NCBI RefSeq assembly: GCF_003610355.1
Contig: NZ_RAPY01000002.1
Location: 310,001-374,000, forward strand
Direction of reading: 5' to 3'
DNA: 64,000 nt
From: Sphingobacterium detergens
Lineage (GTDB): Bacteria > Bacteroidota > Bacteroidia > Sphingobacteriales > Sphingobacteriaceae
In this document: in pieces, positions 25,464 through 35,699 of the stretch
Numbering within the stretch: position 1 is the first letter of the stretch
Layout: the number at the start of each line of letters is the position of its first letter
Program-made: the position numbers and the translations under genes
The notes under the pieces: generated by a model
Database searches by the model: none
Seen by the model: only the letters and a program-made list of their open reading frames with translations
Told to the model about the DNA's origin: nothing

Positions 25464-27215
25464 TTATTCTTTTATATTAATATTTAAGCTTAATTCATCC
25501 AATTGTTCCTGGTGAATAGTTGATGGAGCATCAATCATGATATCTCTTCCCGAATTGTTTTTTGGAAAGGCAATCACATCACGAATGGAATCTAGACCAG
25601 CTAATAGCGATACAAGTCTGTCAAAGCCAAACGCTAAACCACCATGTGGAGGAGCTCCATAGGTGAACGCTTCCATCAAGAAACCAAATTGTTTCTGTGC
25701 TTCTTCCGGACTAAATCCGAGGTGTTTAAACATGAGTGACTGTAGGTCTCTGTCATGAATACGGATAGAGCCACCGCCCACTTCGACACCGTTTAATACA
25801 AAGTCATAAGCATTTGCTCTTACTTCACCAGGGTTTGTATCCAGTAACGGAATATCTTCCGGTTTCGGAGAGGTGAAAGGATGGTGCATGGCATGGTAGC
25901 GTGCGTTGTCCTCATCCCATTCCAATAAAGGGAAATCGATAACCCATAACGGAGCAAAGGTGTTTTTGTCGCGAAGACCAAGCTGTGAGGCAACTTCCAG
26001 GCGCAATTCGTTTAATTGTTTACGAACTTTATCCTTGCCACCTGCCATAATTAATAAGAGGTCGCCTGGTTTCGCGTGGAACTTAGCGGCGATAGCCGTT
26101 AATTGTTCAGGAGTAAAAAATTTATCAACAGAAGATTTAACTGAGCCATCTTCATTCACACGTGCATAAACTAAACCTGTAGCGCCGATTTGAGGACGTT
26201 TAATAAAATCGGTTAGGGCATCCAGTTGTTTTCTGGTATAATCCGCGCAATTCTCGGCATTGATGCCGACAACCAGCTCCGCAGCGTCAAATACAGGGAA
26301 TCCCTTTTCTTTGGCTACGTCATTTAATTCAACAAACTGCATTCCAAAGCGGATATCCGGTTTGTCGGATCCATATAGACGCATGGCATCAGCATAGGTC
26401 ATACGTGGTACAGCTCCAAGGTCTATGCCTTTGATCGTTTTGAAGATGTGTTTTGCTAATCCTTCAAAAATATTCAGTACATCTTCCTGTTCTACAAAGG
26501 ACATCTCACAGTCGATTTGTGTAAACTCTGGCTGGCGGTCAGCACGTAAGTCCTCATCGCGGAAACATTTGACAATTTGAAAGTAGCGATCAAAACCTGA
26601 TACCATCAATAGCTGTTTGAATGTTTGTGGTGACTGAGGCAATGCATAAAATTCACCTGGATTCATGCGGGAAGGAACCACAAAATCTCGTGCTCCCTCC
26701 GGAGTAGATTTGATGAGGTATGGTGTCTCTACTTCTAAGAAATTTTGAGAGTCAAGGTAACGACGTACTTCCTGAGAAGTTTTATGTCTTAAAATAAGGT
26801 TCTCACGTACCGGATTACGACGTAAATCCAGATATCTGAATTTCATTCTGATATCGTCACCACCATCTGTTTCATCTTCTATTGTAAAAGGAGGTAATTT
26901 CGCTGCATTTAATATCTCAAGATTTGAAACCTTGATTTCGATATCTCCAGTGGAGATTTTAGCATTTTTATTGGAACGTTCAATAACCTCTCCGGTTACT
27001 TTTATGACATATTCTCTTCCCAGTTCACGGGCACTAGCACGTAAAGACGCGTCATCATCTGCATTGAACGTTAATTGTGTGATACCATATCGGTCTCTAA
27101 CATCGATGAAAGTCATACCGCCCAAATCGCGGGATTTTTGAACCCATCCACTTAGGGTAACCGTTTTCCCTAAGTCAGCTAATGTTAATTCTCCACAAGT
27201 GTGTGTTCTGTGCAT
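25464..27215 (-). CDS. aspS: Aspartyl-tRNA synthetase
   Basis: 583 aa. It charges tRNA-Asp. The OB-fold anticodon domain is at the N-terminus (about 1-105, [19 protein letters not shown]). Class II motif 2 is [18 protein letters not shown], the bacterial GAD insertion is at about 290-410, and motif 3 is [15 protein letters not shown] near the C-terminus. The length is typical of the bacterial AspRS type. A -7 candidate TAATTTTG lies at 27247-27240. Farther upstream, MraZ-like boxes face this gene. Confidence 0.97.
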   Translation of the reverse strand: MHRTHTCGELTLADLGKTVTLSGWVQKSRDLGGMTFIDVRDRYGITQLTFNADDDASLRASARELGREYVIKVTGEVIERSNKNAKISTGDIEIKVSNLEILNAAKLPPFTIEDETDGGDDIRMKFRYLDLRRNPVRENLILRHKTSQEVRRYLDSQNFLEVETPYLIKSTPEGARDFVVPSRMNPGEFYALPQSPQTFKQLLMVSGFDRYFQIVKCFRDEDLRADRQPEFTQIDCEMSFVEQEDVLNIFEGLAKHIFKTIKGIDLGAVPRMTYADAMRLYGSDKPDIRFGMQFVELNDVAKEKGFPVFDAAELVVGINAENCADYTRKQLDALTDFIKRPQIGATGLVYARVNEDGSVKSSVDKFFTPEQLTAIAAKFHAKPGDLLLIMAGGKDKVRKQLNELRLEVASQLGLRDKNTFAPLWVIDFPLLEWDEDNARYHAMHHPFTSPKPEDIPLLDTNPGEVRANAYDFVLNGVEVGGGSIRIHDRDLQSLMFKHLGFSPEEAQKQFGFLMEAFTYGAPPHGGLAFGFDRLVSLLAGLDSIRDVIAFPKNNSGRDIMIDAPSTIHQEQLDELSLNINIKE

Positions 27216-27239
27216 ATCTTAATAAAAATAAAATTTATG

Positions 27240-27247
27240 CAAAATTA
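27240..27247 (-). promoter_or_regulatory. Candidate -7 box of aspS
   Basis: TAATTTTG on the minus strand fits TAnnTTTG and gives a start near 27233, about 18 nt before the ATG. A -33 TTG at the proper 19-20 bp distance is not clear (the nearest is 14 bp away). Confidence 0.45.
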
Positions 27248-27298
27248 TTGGTTTTACTCGACAATAACGAATTCTGCTGTTCTTATTTGAATGCTGTT

Positions 27299-27315
27299 CT
27301 CCCACTTTCAACCAC
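27299..27315 (-). promoter_or_regulatory. MraZ-like box pair, aspS-proximal
   Basis: On the minus strand: GTGGTTGAAAGTGGGAG, i.e. two GTGG units 10 bp apart. The 13-mer GAAAGTGGGAGAA is identical to one in the mraZ operator at 27583. Confidence 0.55.
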
Positions 27316-27340
27316 ACTGGAGATTATCTGCTTTTCAGTC

Positions 27341-27357
27341 CTCCACTTTCTCCCATT
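27341..27357 (-). promoter_or_regulatory. MraZ-like box pair, distal
   Basis: On the minus strand: AATGGGAGAAAGTGGAG. TGGGAGAAAGTG is identical to 12 bases of the mraZ operator, with the same 10-bp step. Confidence 0.55.
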
Positions 27358-27558
27358 TTTCAGATAAAAGGGAGCAAAATTAAATTTCTAAAGAGGAAAT
27401 TTTTACAATTCATTTCCATTTTTTTGAAAAAAAACCGAAAAATATAGGTCCGTGTTTTGAAGATATATTTGATTGAAATGCGTGTTTAACTGTTTGTAAA
27501 TAAGGTTTTATGCTTTATAGTGGAAATGGATGTTTTTTTTTCTTGTAGCTATTTTTCG

Positions 27559-27573
27559 ATGTGGAAAACTTTT
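27559..27573. promoter_or_regulatory. 15-mer shared with the ftsA-ftsZ gap; DnaA-box-like
   Basis: ATGTGGAAAACTTTT, found again at 41655-41669. Its reverse complement contains TTTTCCACA, which fits the relaxed DnaA box TTWTNCACA. It could also be a degenerate GTGG box for MraZ. Confidence 0.45.
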
Positions 27574-27582
27574 TTATGTTGT

Positions 27583-27612
27583 AAAGTGGGGGAAAGTGGG
27601 AGAAAGTGTATA
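27583..27612 (+). promoter_or_regulatory. MraZ operator: three 10-bp tandem repeats
   Basis: AAAGTGGGGG, AAAGTGGGAG and AAAGTGTATA follow one another directly, the last one degenerate, 37 bp before the mraZ ATG. MraZ is known to bind GTGGG/TGGGN direct repeats in front of its own gene and repress the dcw cluster. The rest of the 433-bp gap (27216-27648) is A/T-rich with no gene that I can support. TATATTTG at 27464-27471 is a possible -7 box, but without a -33. Confidence 0.8.
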
Positions 27613-27648
27613 CTTTTACATTTAAATTAGAATAGGATAATTGACGAT

Positions 27649-28110
27649 ATGACTCAGTTGATCGGAGAATTCGAATGCAAGCTAGACGCCAAAGGAAGGA
27701 TGGTGTTGCCAGCGGTGCTCAAGAGGCAGATGCCTCATGTTGAGCGCGATGGGCTTGTTGTGAATCGCGGTTTTGAGAAGCATCTGGTTTTTTATCCACG
27801 TGAGGAGTGGGACTTGATGACAGCTAAACTGGCTAAGTTAAATCAATTTGATCCGAAAGTGCGGGCTTTTGTACGCGCTTTTACTCGTGGAGCCACAGAG
27901 TTGACTTTGGATGCGGCTGGTCGTGTTTTGTTGCCAAAAAGCTTGCTTGAATTTGCAGGAATAACAACAGAATTGGTTTTGGCTTGTCAGTTTAACAAGA
28001 TAGAAGTTTGGTCTAAAGAAGGGTATGATGATTTGATGGGTGACGGAGGAGTGGAAGATATATCGTCTTTAGCGGCAGAGGTAATGGGGGATATTAATTT
28101 TGGGATATAA
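27649..28110 (+). CDS. mraZ: Transcriptional regulator MraZ
   Basis: 153 aa. Two SpoVT/AbrB-like swapped-hairpin domains: LIGEFECKLDAKGRMVLPAVL (about 3-24) and GATELTLDAAGRVLLPKSLL (about 84-103). The second carries the DxxGRxxLP pattern that forms the DNA-binding surface of the ring oligomer. It is the first gene of the division/cell-wall cluster and probably represses it through the tandem boxes at 27583. rsmH follows 4 bp after the stop. Confidence 0.96.
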   Translation: MTQLIGEFECKLDAKGRMVLPAVLKRQMPHVERDGLVVNRGFEKHLVFYPREEWDLMTAKLAKLNQFDPKVRAFVRAFTRGATELTLDAAGRVLLPKSLLEFAGITTELVLACQFNKIEVWSKEGYDDLMGDGGVEDISSLAAEVMGDINFGI

Positions 28111-28114
28111 TAAT

Positions 28115-29029
28115 ATGGAGAATGTGTATCATGTTCCGGTAATGTTGCAAGAATGCATGGATGCTTTGGCGATCAAGCCGAATGGTATTTATGTGGATGT
28201 AACTTTTGGTGGAGGTGGTCACTCTCGTGAAATACTGAAGAGACTGGGGCCGGAGGGAAAGCTGTTTGCTTTCGATCAGGATCCAGATGCTTTGGGAAAT
28301 GTGATTGATGATCCTCGTTTTACATTGATTCATCAAAATTTCAGGTTTTTAAAGAATAGTCTTCGTCTGCACGGTGTGCGTACGGTGGATGGTATTTTAG
28401 CTGATTTGGGTGTTTCATCGCATCAGTTTGATGCAGCAGATCGTGGCTTTTCAATTCGATTTGATGCTGATTTAGATATGCGTATGGATCAGGTGGGAGA
28501 TTTGGATGCAAAAGCCGTGCTAGCGACTTATGCTGAAGAAGATCTTCATCGGATTTTTGGTATGTATGGCGAGATTATGAATGCAAAGTCATTGGCGAAA
28601 ACAATTGTAACAGCTCGTTTGGCACAGCCGATACATACAGTTACTGAATTAAAAGAAGTTATTCAGCGAATGGTTCCAAAGGGAAAAGAACATAAATACC
28701 ATGCGCAGGTTTTTCAGGCCTTGCGCATTGAGGTTAACCGTGAATTGGAGGCTTTGCAAGAATTTTTGTTACAAACTGTCGATGTGCTAAAAAGTGAGGG
28801 GAGATTGGTGGTGATGTCTTATCATTCCTTAGAAGATCGTTTGGTCAAAAATTTTATGGCCAAAGGGAAGTTTAAAGGAGATGTTGAGAAAGATTTTTTT
28901 GGAAATGAAATCAAGCCGTTCCATGTGTTGAGCCGTAAGGCGATTACAGCATCGCCGCAGGAACTGGCTGTAAATAATAGATCGCGCAGTGCGAAACTGC
29001 GTATTGCTGAAAGGTTGGATTTGTCTTAA
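28115..29029 (+). CDS. rsmH: 16S rRNA m4C1402 methyltransferase RsmH (MraW)
   Basis: 304 aa from the ATG at 28115 (MENVYHVPVMLQECMDAL). An in-frame TTG at 28100 inside mraZ gives five extra residues and is less likely. The SAM-binding motif VTFGGGGHSREILKRL is followed by FDQDPDAL. The conserved DLGVSSHQFDAADRGFS and the C-terminal YHSLEDRLVKNFM are present. It N4-methylates C1402 of 16S rRNA at the P site. It is in the dcw operon, 15 bp before the FtsL-like gene. Confidence 0.96.
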   Translation: MENVYHVPVMLQECMDALAIKPNGIYVDVTFGGGGHSREILKRLGPEGKLFAFDQDPDALGNVIDDPRFTLIHQNFRFLKNSLRLHGVRTVDGILADLGVSSHQFDAADRGFSIRFDADLDMRMDQVGDLDAKAVLATYAEEDLHRIFGMYGEIMNAKSLAKTIVTARLAQPIHTVTELKEVIQRMVPKGKEHKYHAQVFQALRIEVNRELEALQEFLLQTVDVLKSEGRLVVMSYHSLEDRLVKNFMAKGKFKGDVEKDFFGNEIKPFHVLSRKAITASPQELAVNNRSRSAKLRIAERLDLS

Positions 29030-29044
29030 AAATGGAGCGAAAAG

Positions 29045-29458
29045 ATGAGCAGGAATACAATAAGACAGAAAGAATTGAGTGAAGAAGTTCAGGAAGAACT
29101 ACAAGAAACTGTCGAGGAAAAGGCGGAAGAAACAGAAGCGTTTATTAAAACGCTTTTTACCGTTGGAGACCTTTCCTTAAACAAAATATTGGAGTATCTC
29201 CCTTTTGGGGCTTTCATCGCCTTTTTGATGTTGTTGTATATCTCTAACCGTCACTTCGCTGAGCGAACTATTCGAGGTATCGATAAAGTAAGCAAGGAAG
29301 TCAAGGAATTAGGCTGGGATCATAAGTCGCTATCTGCTGAGCTGATGAAAATGTCCACGCAAACGGAGATCGCAAAGCGTGTGGACTCATTGGGTTTGAA
29401 AGAGCGGGTGGAGCCGCCGATCAAGATTGAAGTTGTAGAGAAAAAAGAAGATAAATAG
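29045..29458 (+). CDS. ftsL: FtsL-like cell division protein
   Basis: 137 aa bitopic protein. The acidic, Glu-rich cytoplasmic N-terminus (SEEVQEELQETVEEKAEETE) is longer than in E. coli FtsL. One TM lies near 54-72 (YLPFGAFIAFLMLLYISN). A periplasmic coiled-coil/heptad region follows (VSKEVKELGWDHKSLSAELM), with a basic tail. The sequence identity to FtsL is low, as is normal for this protein; the assignment rests on size, topology and position between rsmH and the PBP gene. It would form the FtsQLB complex; no FtsB candidate is in the cluster. Confidence 0.85.
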   Translation: MSRNTIRQKELSEEVQEELQETVEEKAEETEAFIKTLFTVGDLSLNKILEYLPFGAFIAFLMLLYISNRHFAERTIRGIDKVSKEVKELGWDHKSLSAELMKMSTQTEIAKRVDSLGLKERVEPPIKIEVVEKKEDK

Positions 29459-29466
29459 AGAGAGTT

Positions 29467-31584
29467 ATGAGTATCAGAAACACGATTCTTATTCGCGTCT
29501 ATTTTGCCTTTGGACTTATTGTGCTTCTTGCATTTATGGTATTTGGGAAAATGCTGAAGTTGCAATATGTGGATGGGCAACATTGGAAGGCTTTGGCGGA
29601 TAGTCTTTCTATTCAAGAACGTGAGGTTGAAGCTGCACGGGGGAATATCTATTCCAACGACGGAAGCTTATTGGCAACTTCTGTTCCTGAGTATGAACTT
29701 CGTTTTGATGCGATGGCTATTCCTGAAGAAGAAAATGAATATTTCAATCTCAAAGTTGATTCTCTCGCGATTAAATTGGCTGATTTTTTTAAGGATAAAT
29801 CATCTCGGCAATATTTGACATTACTAAAACAGGCGCGGAATAAAAAACAACGCTATCTACTAATTAAGCGGAATGTGTCACATCAGGATTTAAAGAAGGT
29901 GAAGCAATTTCCTTTATTTAAATCAGCTCGTGTTGAAAAAGAACGTTTTCCTAGCGGTTTGATTACCGACAGACAGAATAAACGGATTTTGCCGTTCGTT
30001 AATCTGGCGGCAAGAACTATTGGATATAAAAACGTAAAGGAAAATATCCATGTCGGCTTAGAGGGAGCATACGGTGAGTATATTGATGGAAAGAGTGGAA
30101 AGAGATTGATGCAGCGTATTGCTGGTGGTGTCTGGATTCCTGTCAATAGAGATATTGAGGTAGCACCTGTTGATGGTTCGGACATCATATCTACAATTGA
30201 TGTGAATATGCAGGATATGGCTCAAAGAGCGCTAGAGAAACAGATGATTGTGAGCAATGCTGATGAAGGCTGTGTTGTGATGATGGAAGTGAAAACAGGT
30301 GAAGTGCGGGCCGTTGCAAATTTTATGCGGGATAAAGATGGTGTTTATCGGGAGAAGTTCAATCTTGCTATTGCGCAAAGCGCGGATCCGGGCTCAACTT
30401 TTAAACTTGCCTCTTATCTAGCGTTGATTGATGATAAGAAAATCGATTCAAGTACAACCATAAATATCGGAAATGGTAACTGGCCGATTTACAAGCATAC
30501 AATTCGCGATTCGCATGCACCAAAAAAATCTATAGTCTCGGCTAAAAGAGCTTTTGAAGAATCGTCGAATGTTGGGGTTACAAAATTTGTTTATCAGGCT
30601 TATAAAGATAACCCAGATCAGTTTACGTCGAAACTGCATTCTTTTGGATTCGGTAAGACGTTAGATCTGCAGATTCCGGGAGAGGGAGTTCCATTGGTAA
30701 AAACATCGAAAAGTAAATCTTGGAGTGGATTGTCATTGGTTCAGATGGCTTATGGTTATGAGATGAAGATTACGCCATTACAGACCTTGACATTTTATAA
30801 CGCTGTTGCAAATAATGGTAAATTGATTGCACCACTATTTGTCAAAGAGATAAGGCATTTGGGGAATACGATTCAAAGCTTTCAGGCGAAGGTAATTAAT
30901 GAAAAGATCGCTTCGGATCATGCATTGGCAGAGGTGAGGGGAATGATGGAAGGTGTCATGACGGAGGGTACAGGAAGAAGTGTTGCTAGCCCATTGTATA
31001 CATCGGGAGGTAAGACGGGAACAGCGCAGATGGCTGATGGCTCAAGAGGTTATGGAGCTAGGAGATACCAGTCATCTTTTGCAGGCTATTTTCCTGCTGA
31101 AGATCCGAAATATTCGATTATTGTGGTGATCCGAAATCCGAGAAATGGTTATTATGGTGGATCGGTGGCCGGACCTGTTTTTAAAGAACTTGCAGATATG
31201 GTTTATGCTAATGATATGGAGATGCAGGGAAAAAAATCATTTAAAGCAGTTAATGTTGGCGGAAGAATGCCATTGACTTTGCAAGGGTCAAGAGAAGCGA
31301 GTAAGAAAGTATACGATAAGTTGGGAATTAATACAGTGAATTGGGATATGGTCGCCAGAGGCGAAGTAGATACATCGAATAGAGGTGTGCCATTTGTGGA
31401 TTTGAAATATAAAGAAGGAATTGTACCAAATGTAGTGGGAATGGGATTGATGGATGCATTGTATGTGATGGAGAATGCGGGATTTAAAACACATGTATTT
31501 GGAAAGGGAAGAGTGGGAGCACAATCTTTGACTGCGGGTCAAAAACTCCCATTTGGAACAGCGATAAATTTAGAACTTAAGTAA
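29467..31584 (+). CDS. ftsI: Penicillin-binding protein, septal transpeptidase (FtsI/PBP2-like) with PASTA domain
   Basis: 705 aa. One N-terminal TM (about 9-28) precedes a dimerisation domain (about 55-230) and the transpeptidase domain (about 245-580). The active-site motifs are readable: SxxK at Ser310 (PGSTFK), SSN at 366-368 and KTG at 516-518 (GGKTGTAQ). A single C-terminal PASTA domain (about 640-705, VPNVVGMGLMDALYVMENAGF) distinguishes it from E. coli FtsI. It cross-links septal peptidoglycan together with FtsW. The stop codon overlaps the murE start by one base (TAATG). Confidence 0.95.
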   Translation: MSIRNTILIRVYFAFGLIVLLAFMVFGKMLKLQYVDGQHWKALADSLSIQEREVEAARGNIYSNDGSLLATSVPEYELRFDAMAIPEEENEYFNLKVDSLAIKLADFFKDKSSRQYLTLLKQARNKKQRYLLIKRNVSHQDLKKVKQFPLFKSARVEKERFPSGLITDRQNKRILPFVNLAARTIGYKNVKENIHVGLEGAYGEYIDGKSGKRLMQRIAGGVWIPVNRDIEVAPVDGSDIISTIDVNMQDMAQRALEKQMIVSNADEGCVVMMEVKTGEVRAVANFMRDKDGVYREKFNLAIAQSADPGSTFKLASYLALIDDKKIDSSTTINIGNGNWPIYKHTIRDSHAPKKSIVSAKRAFEESSNVGVTKFVYQAYKDNPDQFTSKLHSFGFGKTLDLQIPGEGVPLVKTSKSKSWSGLSLVQMAYGYEMKITPLQTLTFYNAVANNGKLIAPLFVKEIRHLGNTIQSFQAKVINEKIASDHALAEVRGMMEGVMTEGTGRSVASPLYTSGGKTGTAQMADGSRGYGARRYQSSFAGYFPAEDPKYSIIVVIRNPRNGYYGGSVAGPVFKELADMVYANDMEMQGKKSFKAVNVGGRMPLTLQGSREASKKVYDKLGINTVNWDMVARGEVDTSNRGVPFVDLKYKEGIVPNVVGMGLMDALYVMENAGFKTHVFGKGRVGAQSLTAGQKLPFGTAINLELK

Positions 31585-33044
31585 TGATGGATTTAAAAAA
31601 AGTATTGCATGCTATCCCTATTCAACAGGTGGTGGGAAACCTCGAAGAGGTCGATGTGCACTCTTTGTGCTTTGATTCCAGAAAGGTGGAGCTGGGAAGT
31701 TTGTTTATCGCTGTGCGTGGTGTTCAGACAGATGGACATTTATTTATCGATAAGGCAATCACCTCTGGAGCAAGGGCAGTTATTGTTGAAGAACTTCCTG
31801 CGGAAACATTGGACTCTGTGGCTTACATTTTAGTGGCAGACTCCGCATATGCCTTGGGAGTTGCTTCTGCTAATTTCTATGGTAATCCATCCGAGCAACT
31901 CAAGTTGGTTGGAGTGACAGGAACCAATGGAAAAACGACAGTAGCGACATTGTTATTCCAATTGTTTACTGAGTTGGGGTATCATGTTGGTTTGTTGTCA
32001 ACAGTGCAGAATCAAATTGGTCCAAAGATAATTCCCGCAACACACACTACACCGGATCCGATTCAGTTGAACCAACTCTTACGGGATATGGTAGACGATG
32101 GTTGTGATTACGCTTTTATGGAAGTCAGTTCGCATGCCGTGGTGCAGGAGCGTATTGCAGGGTTGGTGTTTGCAGGTGCAATATTTACGAATATTACACA
32201 CGATCATCTGGATTTCCACAAAACTTTTGACAACTATATCAAAGCAAAGAAGAAGTTCTTTGATGATCTGGATGTACATGCGTTTGCTTTAACAAATGCG
32301 GATGATCGAAATGGTCAGATCATGTTGCAAAATACAGTTGCTCATAAAAAAAGCTATGGCTTGCGTTCTGGGGCTGATTTTAAAGCTAAAGTTATCGAAA
32401 GCCATTTTGACGGGATGTTGATGAGTATTGATGGGCAGGAAGTATGGGTCAAATTGATCGGTGATTTTAATGCTTATAATCTTTTAGCGGTGTATACCGC
32501 AGCAATCCTATTGGAGCAAGAGACCGTAAAGGTGTTGACGGCGTTAAGTACCTTGAAAGGGGCAGAAGGACGCTTTGAAACGATGAAATCCACCTCCGGT
32601 GTTTTTGGTATTGTGGACTATGCACACACACCTGATGCTGTTGAAAATGTCTTAAAAACCATTAGTTCTTTAAGACGTCCAGAGCAAAAGATTATTACTG
32701 TTTTGGGCTGTGGTGGTGATCGCGACAAAACCAAAAGACCTGAGATGGCGGAAGCAGCATTACGCTACAGCGATCGTTTCTTGATTACATCGGATAATCC
32801 ACGTACAGAGGATCCATATCAGATTATTAAAGATATTGAAGCTGGTGTAGGGGCTGATCAAAAGGCAAAAACGCTTTCTATAGCCGACCGTAAAGAGGCG
32901 ATACGTACAGCGTATCAGTTGGCAAACCCTGGAGATATTATCCTGGTCGCCGGAAAAGGACATGAAAAATATCAAGATGTGAATGGTGTCAAGCATCATT
33001 TTGATGATAAGGAAATTTTAGAGAATACATTTAACGAAAAATAG
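31584..33044 (+). CDS. murE: UDP-MurNAc-L-Ala-D-Glu:meso-DAP ligase MurE
   Basis: 486 aa. It adds the third stem residue. The N-terminal Mur domain (about 20-95) is followed by the ATP loop GTNGKTT starting at residue 114 and the central TTPDPIQLNQLLRDM. The C-terminal domain carries the DNPR motif (ITSDNPRTEDPY), which marks meso-diaminopimelate specificity, so this organism's peptidoglycan should be DAP-type. ATG codons at 31584 and 31587 are both possible. It is in the dcw operon, with 3 bp to mraY. murF and ddl are not in this cluster. Confidence 0.96.
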   Translation: MMDLKKVLHAIPIQQVVGNLEEVDVHSLCFDSRKVELGSLFIAVRGVQTDGHLFIDKAITSGARAVIVEELPAETLDSVAYILVADSAYALGVASANFYGNPSEQLKLVGVTGTNGKTTVATLLFQLFTELGYHVGLLSTVQNQIGPKIIPATHTTPDPIQLNQLLRDMVDDGCDYAFMEVSSHAVVQERIAGLVFAGAIFTNITHDHLDFHKTFDNYIKAKKKFFDDLDVHAFALTNADDRNGQIMLQNTVAHKKSYGLRSGADFKAKVIESHFDGMLMSIDGQEVWVKLIGDFNAYNLLAVYTAAILLEQETVKVLTALSTLKGAEGRFETMKSTSGVFGIVDYAHTPDAVENVLKTISSLRRPEQKIITVLGCGGDRDKTKRPEMAEAALRYSDRFLITSDNPRTEDPYQIIKDIEAGVGADQKAKTLSIADRKEAIRTAYQLANPGDIILVAGKGHEKYQDVNGVKHHFDDKEILENTFNEK

Positions 33045-33047
33045 AAT

Positions 33048-34292
33048 ATGTTGTACCATCTATTTACGTGGCTTAGCGAATATATCCATATACCAGGAGG
33101 AGGTTTGTTTCAATACATCTCCTTTAGAACATCTATGGCGGTAATCGCTTCATTAATTATTACCACGGTTTTTGGGGGAAAATTGATCCAGTTCTTGCAT
33201 AATAAACAAGTTGGGGAGACAATTCGTGATTTAGGGCTAGAAGGTGAAAAAAAGAAAGCTGGTACGCCCACAATGGGAGGAATAATTATCATTGCGGGGA
33301 TCTTGGTTCCTACCTTATTATTTGCCAAGTTGACAAATATCTATGTGATCATCATGATTGTAACGACGCTTTGGATGGGGGCAATAGGTTTTCTGGATGA
33401 TTATATTAAAGTTTTTAGACATAATAAAGAAGGGTTAGCTGGAAAATTCAAAGTGGTTGGCCAGGTCGGCCTTGGGGCTATTATTGCTTGCACGATGTAT
33501 TTTCACCCGGATATTGTGGTACGTAAAGGTGTGGATAAGCCAACTTCAACTAAACCGGTGGAAGTGGTTATTAACGAAGGTACAGGAGAAAAAACATATG
33601 CTGAAAATGTGAAATCTTCTAAAACAAATATCCCTTTTTATAAGAATAATGAATTTGACTATGCCAAGGTGTTCAAGATGTTTGGCTTACAAAGTGACTA
33701 TTTGACTTTTGTAGTCTTTTTAATTGTTGTCATTTTTATCGTTACTGCAGTATCCAATGGCGCTAATATTACCGATGGCATCGATGGCCTGGCCACAAGT
33801 ACGTCCGCAATAATTGGGGTTACCTTGGCAATTTTGGCTTATGTGTCTGGTAACGTGATTTTTTCAGACTATCTCAATATTATGTATATCCCCAACTCTG
33901 GTGAGCTTGTGATTTTTGCAGGAGCATTTGTGGGAGCTTGTGTCGGTTTTCTATGGTATAATACCTATCCTGCACAGGTTTTTATGGGGGATACAGGTAG
34001 CTTGGCAATTGGAGGTATCATTGCGGCATTTGCGATTTTGATCCGTAAAGAATTGCTGATTCCGATTTTATGTGGTGTGTTTTTATTGGAAAATCTCTCG
34101 GTGATCCTACAGGTTTCCTATTTCAAATACACCAAAAAGAAATACGGCGAAGGAAGAAGGATATTTTTAATGTCCCCTTTGCATCACCACTTCCAAAAGA
34201 AGGGGTATCATGAAGCGAAAATTGTAACGCGTTTTGTCATTGTGGGAATAATTTTAGCCATTCTGACAATAGTAACATTAAAAATTAGATAA
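33048..34292 (+). CDS. mraY: Phospho-MurNAc-pentapeptide transferase MraY
   Basis: 414 aa, ten TM segments. It joins phospho-MurNAc-pentapeptide to undecaprenyl phosphate to make lipid I. Family motifs are [12 protein letters not shown], the Asp pair in [34 protein letters not shown] and the [11 protein letters not shown] loop. It carries an insertion of about 70 residues between TM helices (about 150-220, [20 protein letters not shown]), as is typical of Bacteroidota MraY. Gap to murD: 2 bp. Confidence 0.96.
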   Translation: MLYHLFTWLSEYIHIPGGGLFQYISFRTSMAVIASLIITTVFGGKLIQFLHNKQVGETIRDLGLEGEKKKAGTPTMGGIIIIAGILVPTLLFAKLTNIYVIIMIVTTLWMGAIGFLDDYIKVFRHNKEGLAGKFKVVGQVGLGAIIACTMYFHPDIVVRKGVDKPTSTKPVEVVINEGTGEKTYAENVKSSKTNIPFYKNNEFDYAKVFKMFGLQSDYLTFVVFLIVVIFIVTAVSNGANITDGIDGLATSTSAIIGVTLAILAYVSGNVIFSDYLNIMYIPNSGELVIFAGAFVGACVGFLWYNTYPAQVFMGDTGSLAIGGIIAAFAILIRKELLIPILCGVFLLENLSVILQVSYFKYTKKKYGEGRRIFLMSPLHHHFQKKGYHEAKIVTRFVIVGIILAILTIVTLKIR

Positions 34293-34294
34293 CG

Positions 34295-35668
34295 ATGTCA
34301 AATATATCAACAGCATATTACCCTCAATCAGGAAGCTTGGTCATTTTAGGCGCAGGTGAAAGTGGTGTGGGTACTGCAATCCTGGGGAAGGAAAAGGGCT
34401 ATGATGTTTTTGTATCGGATAAAGGATTGATAGCGGATCATTATAAGGAGCAATTGAAAGCAGAAGGCATTGCTTTCGAGGAAGGGAATCATGATGAATC
34501 TCGGATATTGAATGCTGCTCTTGTTGTCAAGAGCCCCGGAATTCCAGAGACAGTACCCTTGGTGGTCTCCCTAAAGGAAAAAAATATTCCGGTTATTGCC
34601 GAAATAGAATTTGCTGCCCAATATACTGCTGCTAAATTAATCTGCATCACAGGATCAAATGGCAAGTCTACGACAACCATGTTGACATACGAAATGCTAA
34701 AGCATGGTGGCCTTAATGTGGGTTTGGCGGGTAATATTGGAAAAAGCTTTGCACTTCAGGTTGCGCGAGAGAATTTTGACTGTTACGTTTTGGAAATTTC
34801 AAGCTTTATGTTGGATGATATGTACCATTTTAGAGCAGATATTGCTGTAATTCTAAATATCACGCCTGATCATTTGGATCGTTACGACCATAAAATGGAG
34901 AATTATGTGGATTCCAAATTCAGAATGATTCAAAATCAGACGGAAAAAGATTATTTTATATACTGTCTAGACGATCCTGAGACAATCAAGGGATTGGAGA
35001 GACACCATAGTAAAGGGACTTATTTACCTTTTACACAAGAACAACTTGTTGAATTGGGAGCCTATTTAACTGCCAATAAAACAATGATTATTAATACACC
35101 AAATAACGATACATTCACTATGAGAACTGAGGAATTGTCATTGCAGGGGAAGCATAATATTTATAATAGTATGGCTTCTGGATTGATTGCAAAAGTGCAG
35201 GAGTTGAGAAATCAAGCGATGAAAGAAAGCATGGGGTCGTATGTGAATATTCCACATCGTCTTGAACATGTTGCTTGTATCGGCGGTATAAACTACGTTA
35301 ATGATTCAAAGGCAACGAATGTTAATTCGGTATGGTATGCTTTAGAGAGTTTTTCGACACCGATTGTATTGTTATTGGGGGGGGTAGATAAAGGAAATGA
35401 CTATACAATGCTTGCTGATCTGGTGAAAGACAAAGTGCACGCTATCGTGTGTTTGGGAAAAGATACAGCGGCAATTCATAAGGCCTTTGAGCAAGATGTT
35501 GAAATTATCGTTAACAGTACATCGATGCAGGATGCAGTTATCTTGTCTTCACATTTAGCTAAAAAGGGCGATACCGTATTATTGTCCCCAGCTTGTGCGA
35601 GCTTTGATTGGTTTAAAAACTATGAAGATCGTGGCGATAAATTTAAAGCAGCTGTAATGGAATTATAA
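34295..35668 (+). CDS. murD: UDP-MurNAc-L-alanine:D-glutamate ligase MurD
   Basis: 457 aa. It adds D-Glu to UDP-MurNAc-L-Ala. The Rossmann-like N-terminal domain begins LVILGAGESGVGTAILG. The ATP loop GSNGKSTTT starts at residue 120. The C-terminal domain has YVNDSKATNVNSVWYALES and the LLSPACASFDWFKNYEDRGD signature. All expected parts are present. The gap to ftsW is 31 bp, the widest in this stretch, with a purine-rich AAAGGAAGAAGG that could help initiation. Confidence 0.96.
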   Translation: MSNISTAYYPQSGSLVILGAGESGVGTAILGKEKGYDVFVSDKGLIADHYKEQLKAEGIAFEEGNHDESRILNAALVVKSPGIPETVPLVVSLKEKNIPVIAEIEFAAQYTAAKLICITGSNGKSTTTMLTYEMLKHGGLNVGLAGNIGKSFALQVARENFDCYVLEISSFMLDDMYHFRADIAVILNITPDHLDRYDHKMENYVDSKFRMIQNQTEKDYFIYCLDDPETIKGLERHHSKGTYLPFTQEQLVELGAYLTANKTMIINTPNNDTFTMRTEELSLQGKHNIYNSMASGLIAKVQELRNQAMKESMGSYVNIPHRLEHVACIGGINYVNDSKATNVNSVWYALESFSTPIVLLLGGVDKGNDYTMLADLVKDKVHAIVCLGKDTAAIHKAFEQDVEIIVNSTSMQDAVILSSHLAKKGDTVLLSPACASFDWFKNYEDRGDKFKAAVMEL

Positions 35669-35699
35669 ATAAATGGTACAACCATAAAGGAAGAAGGAT

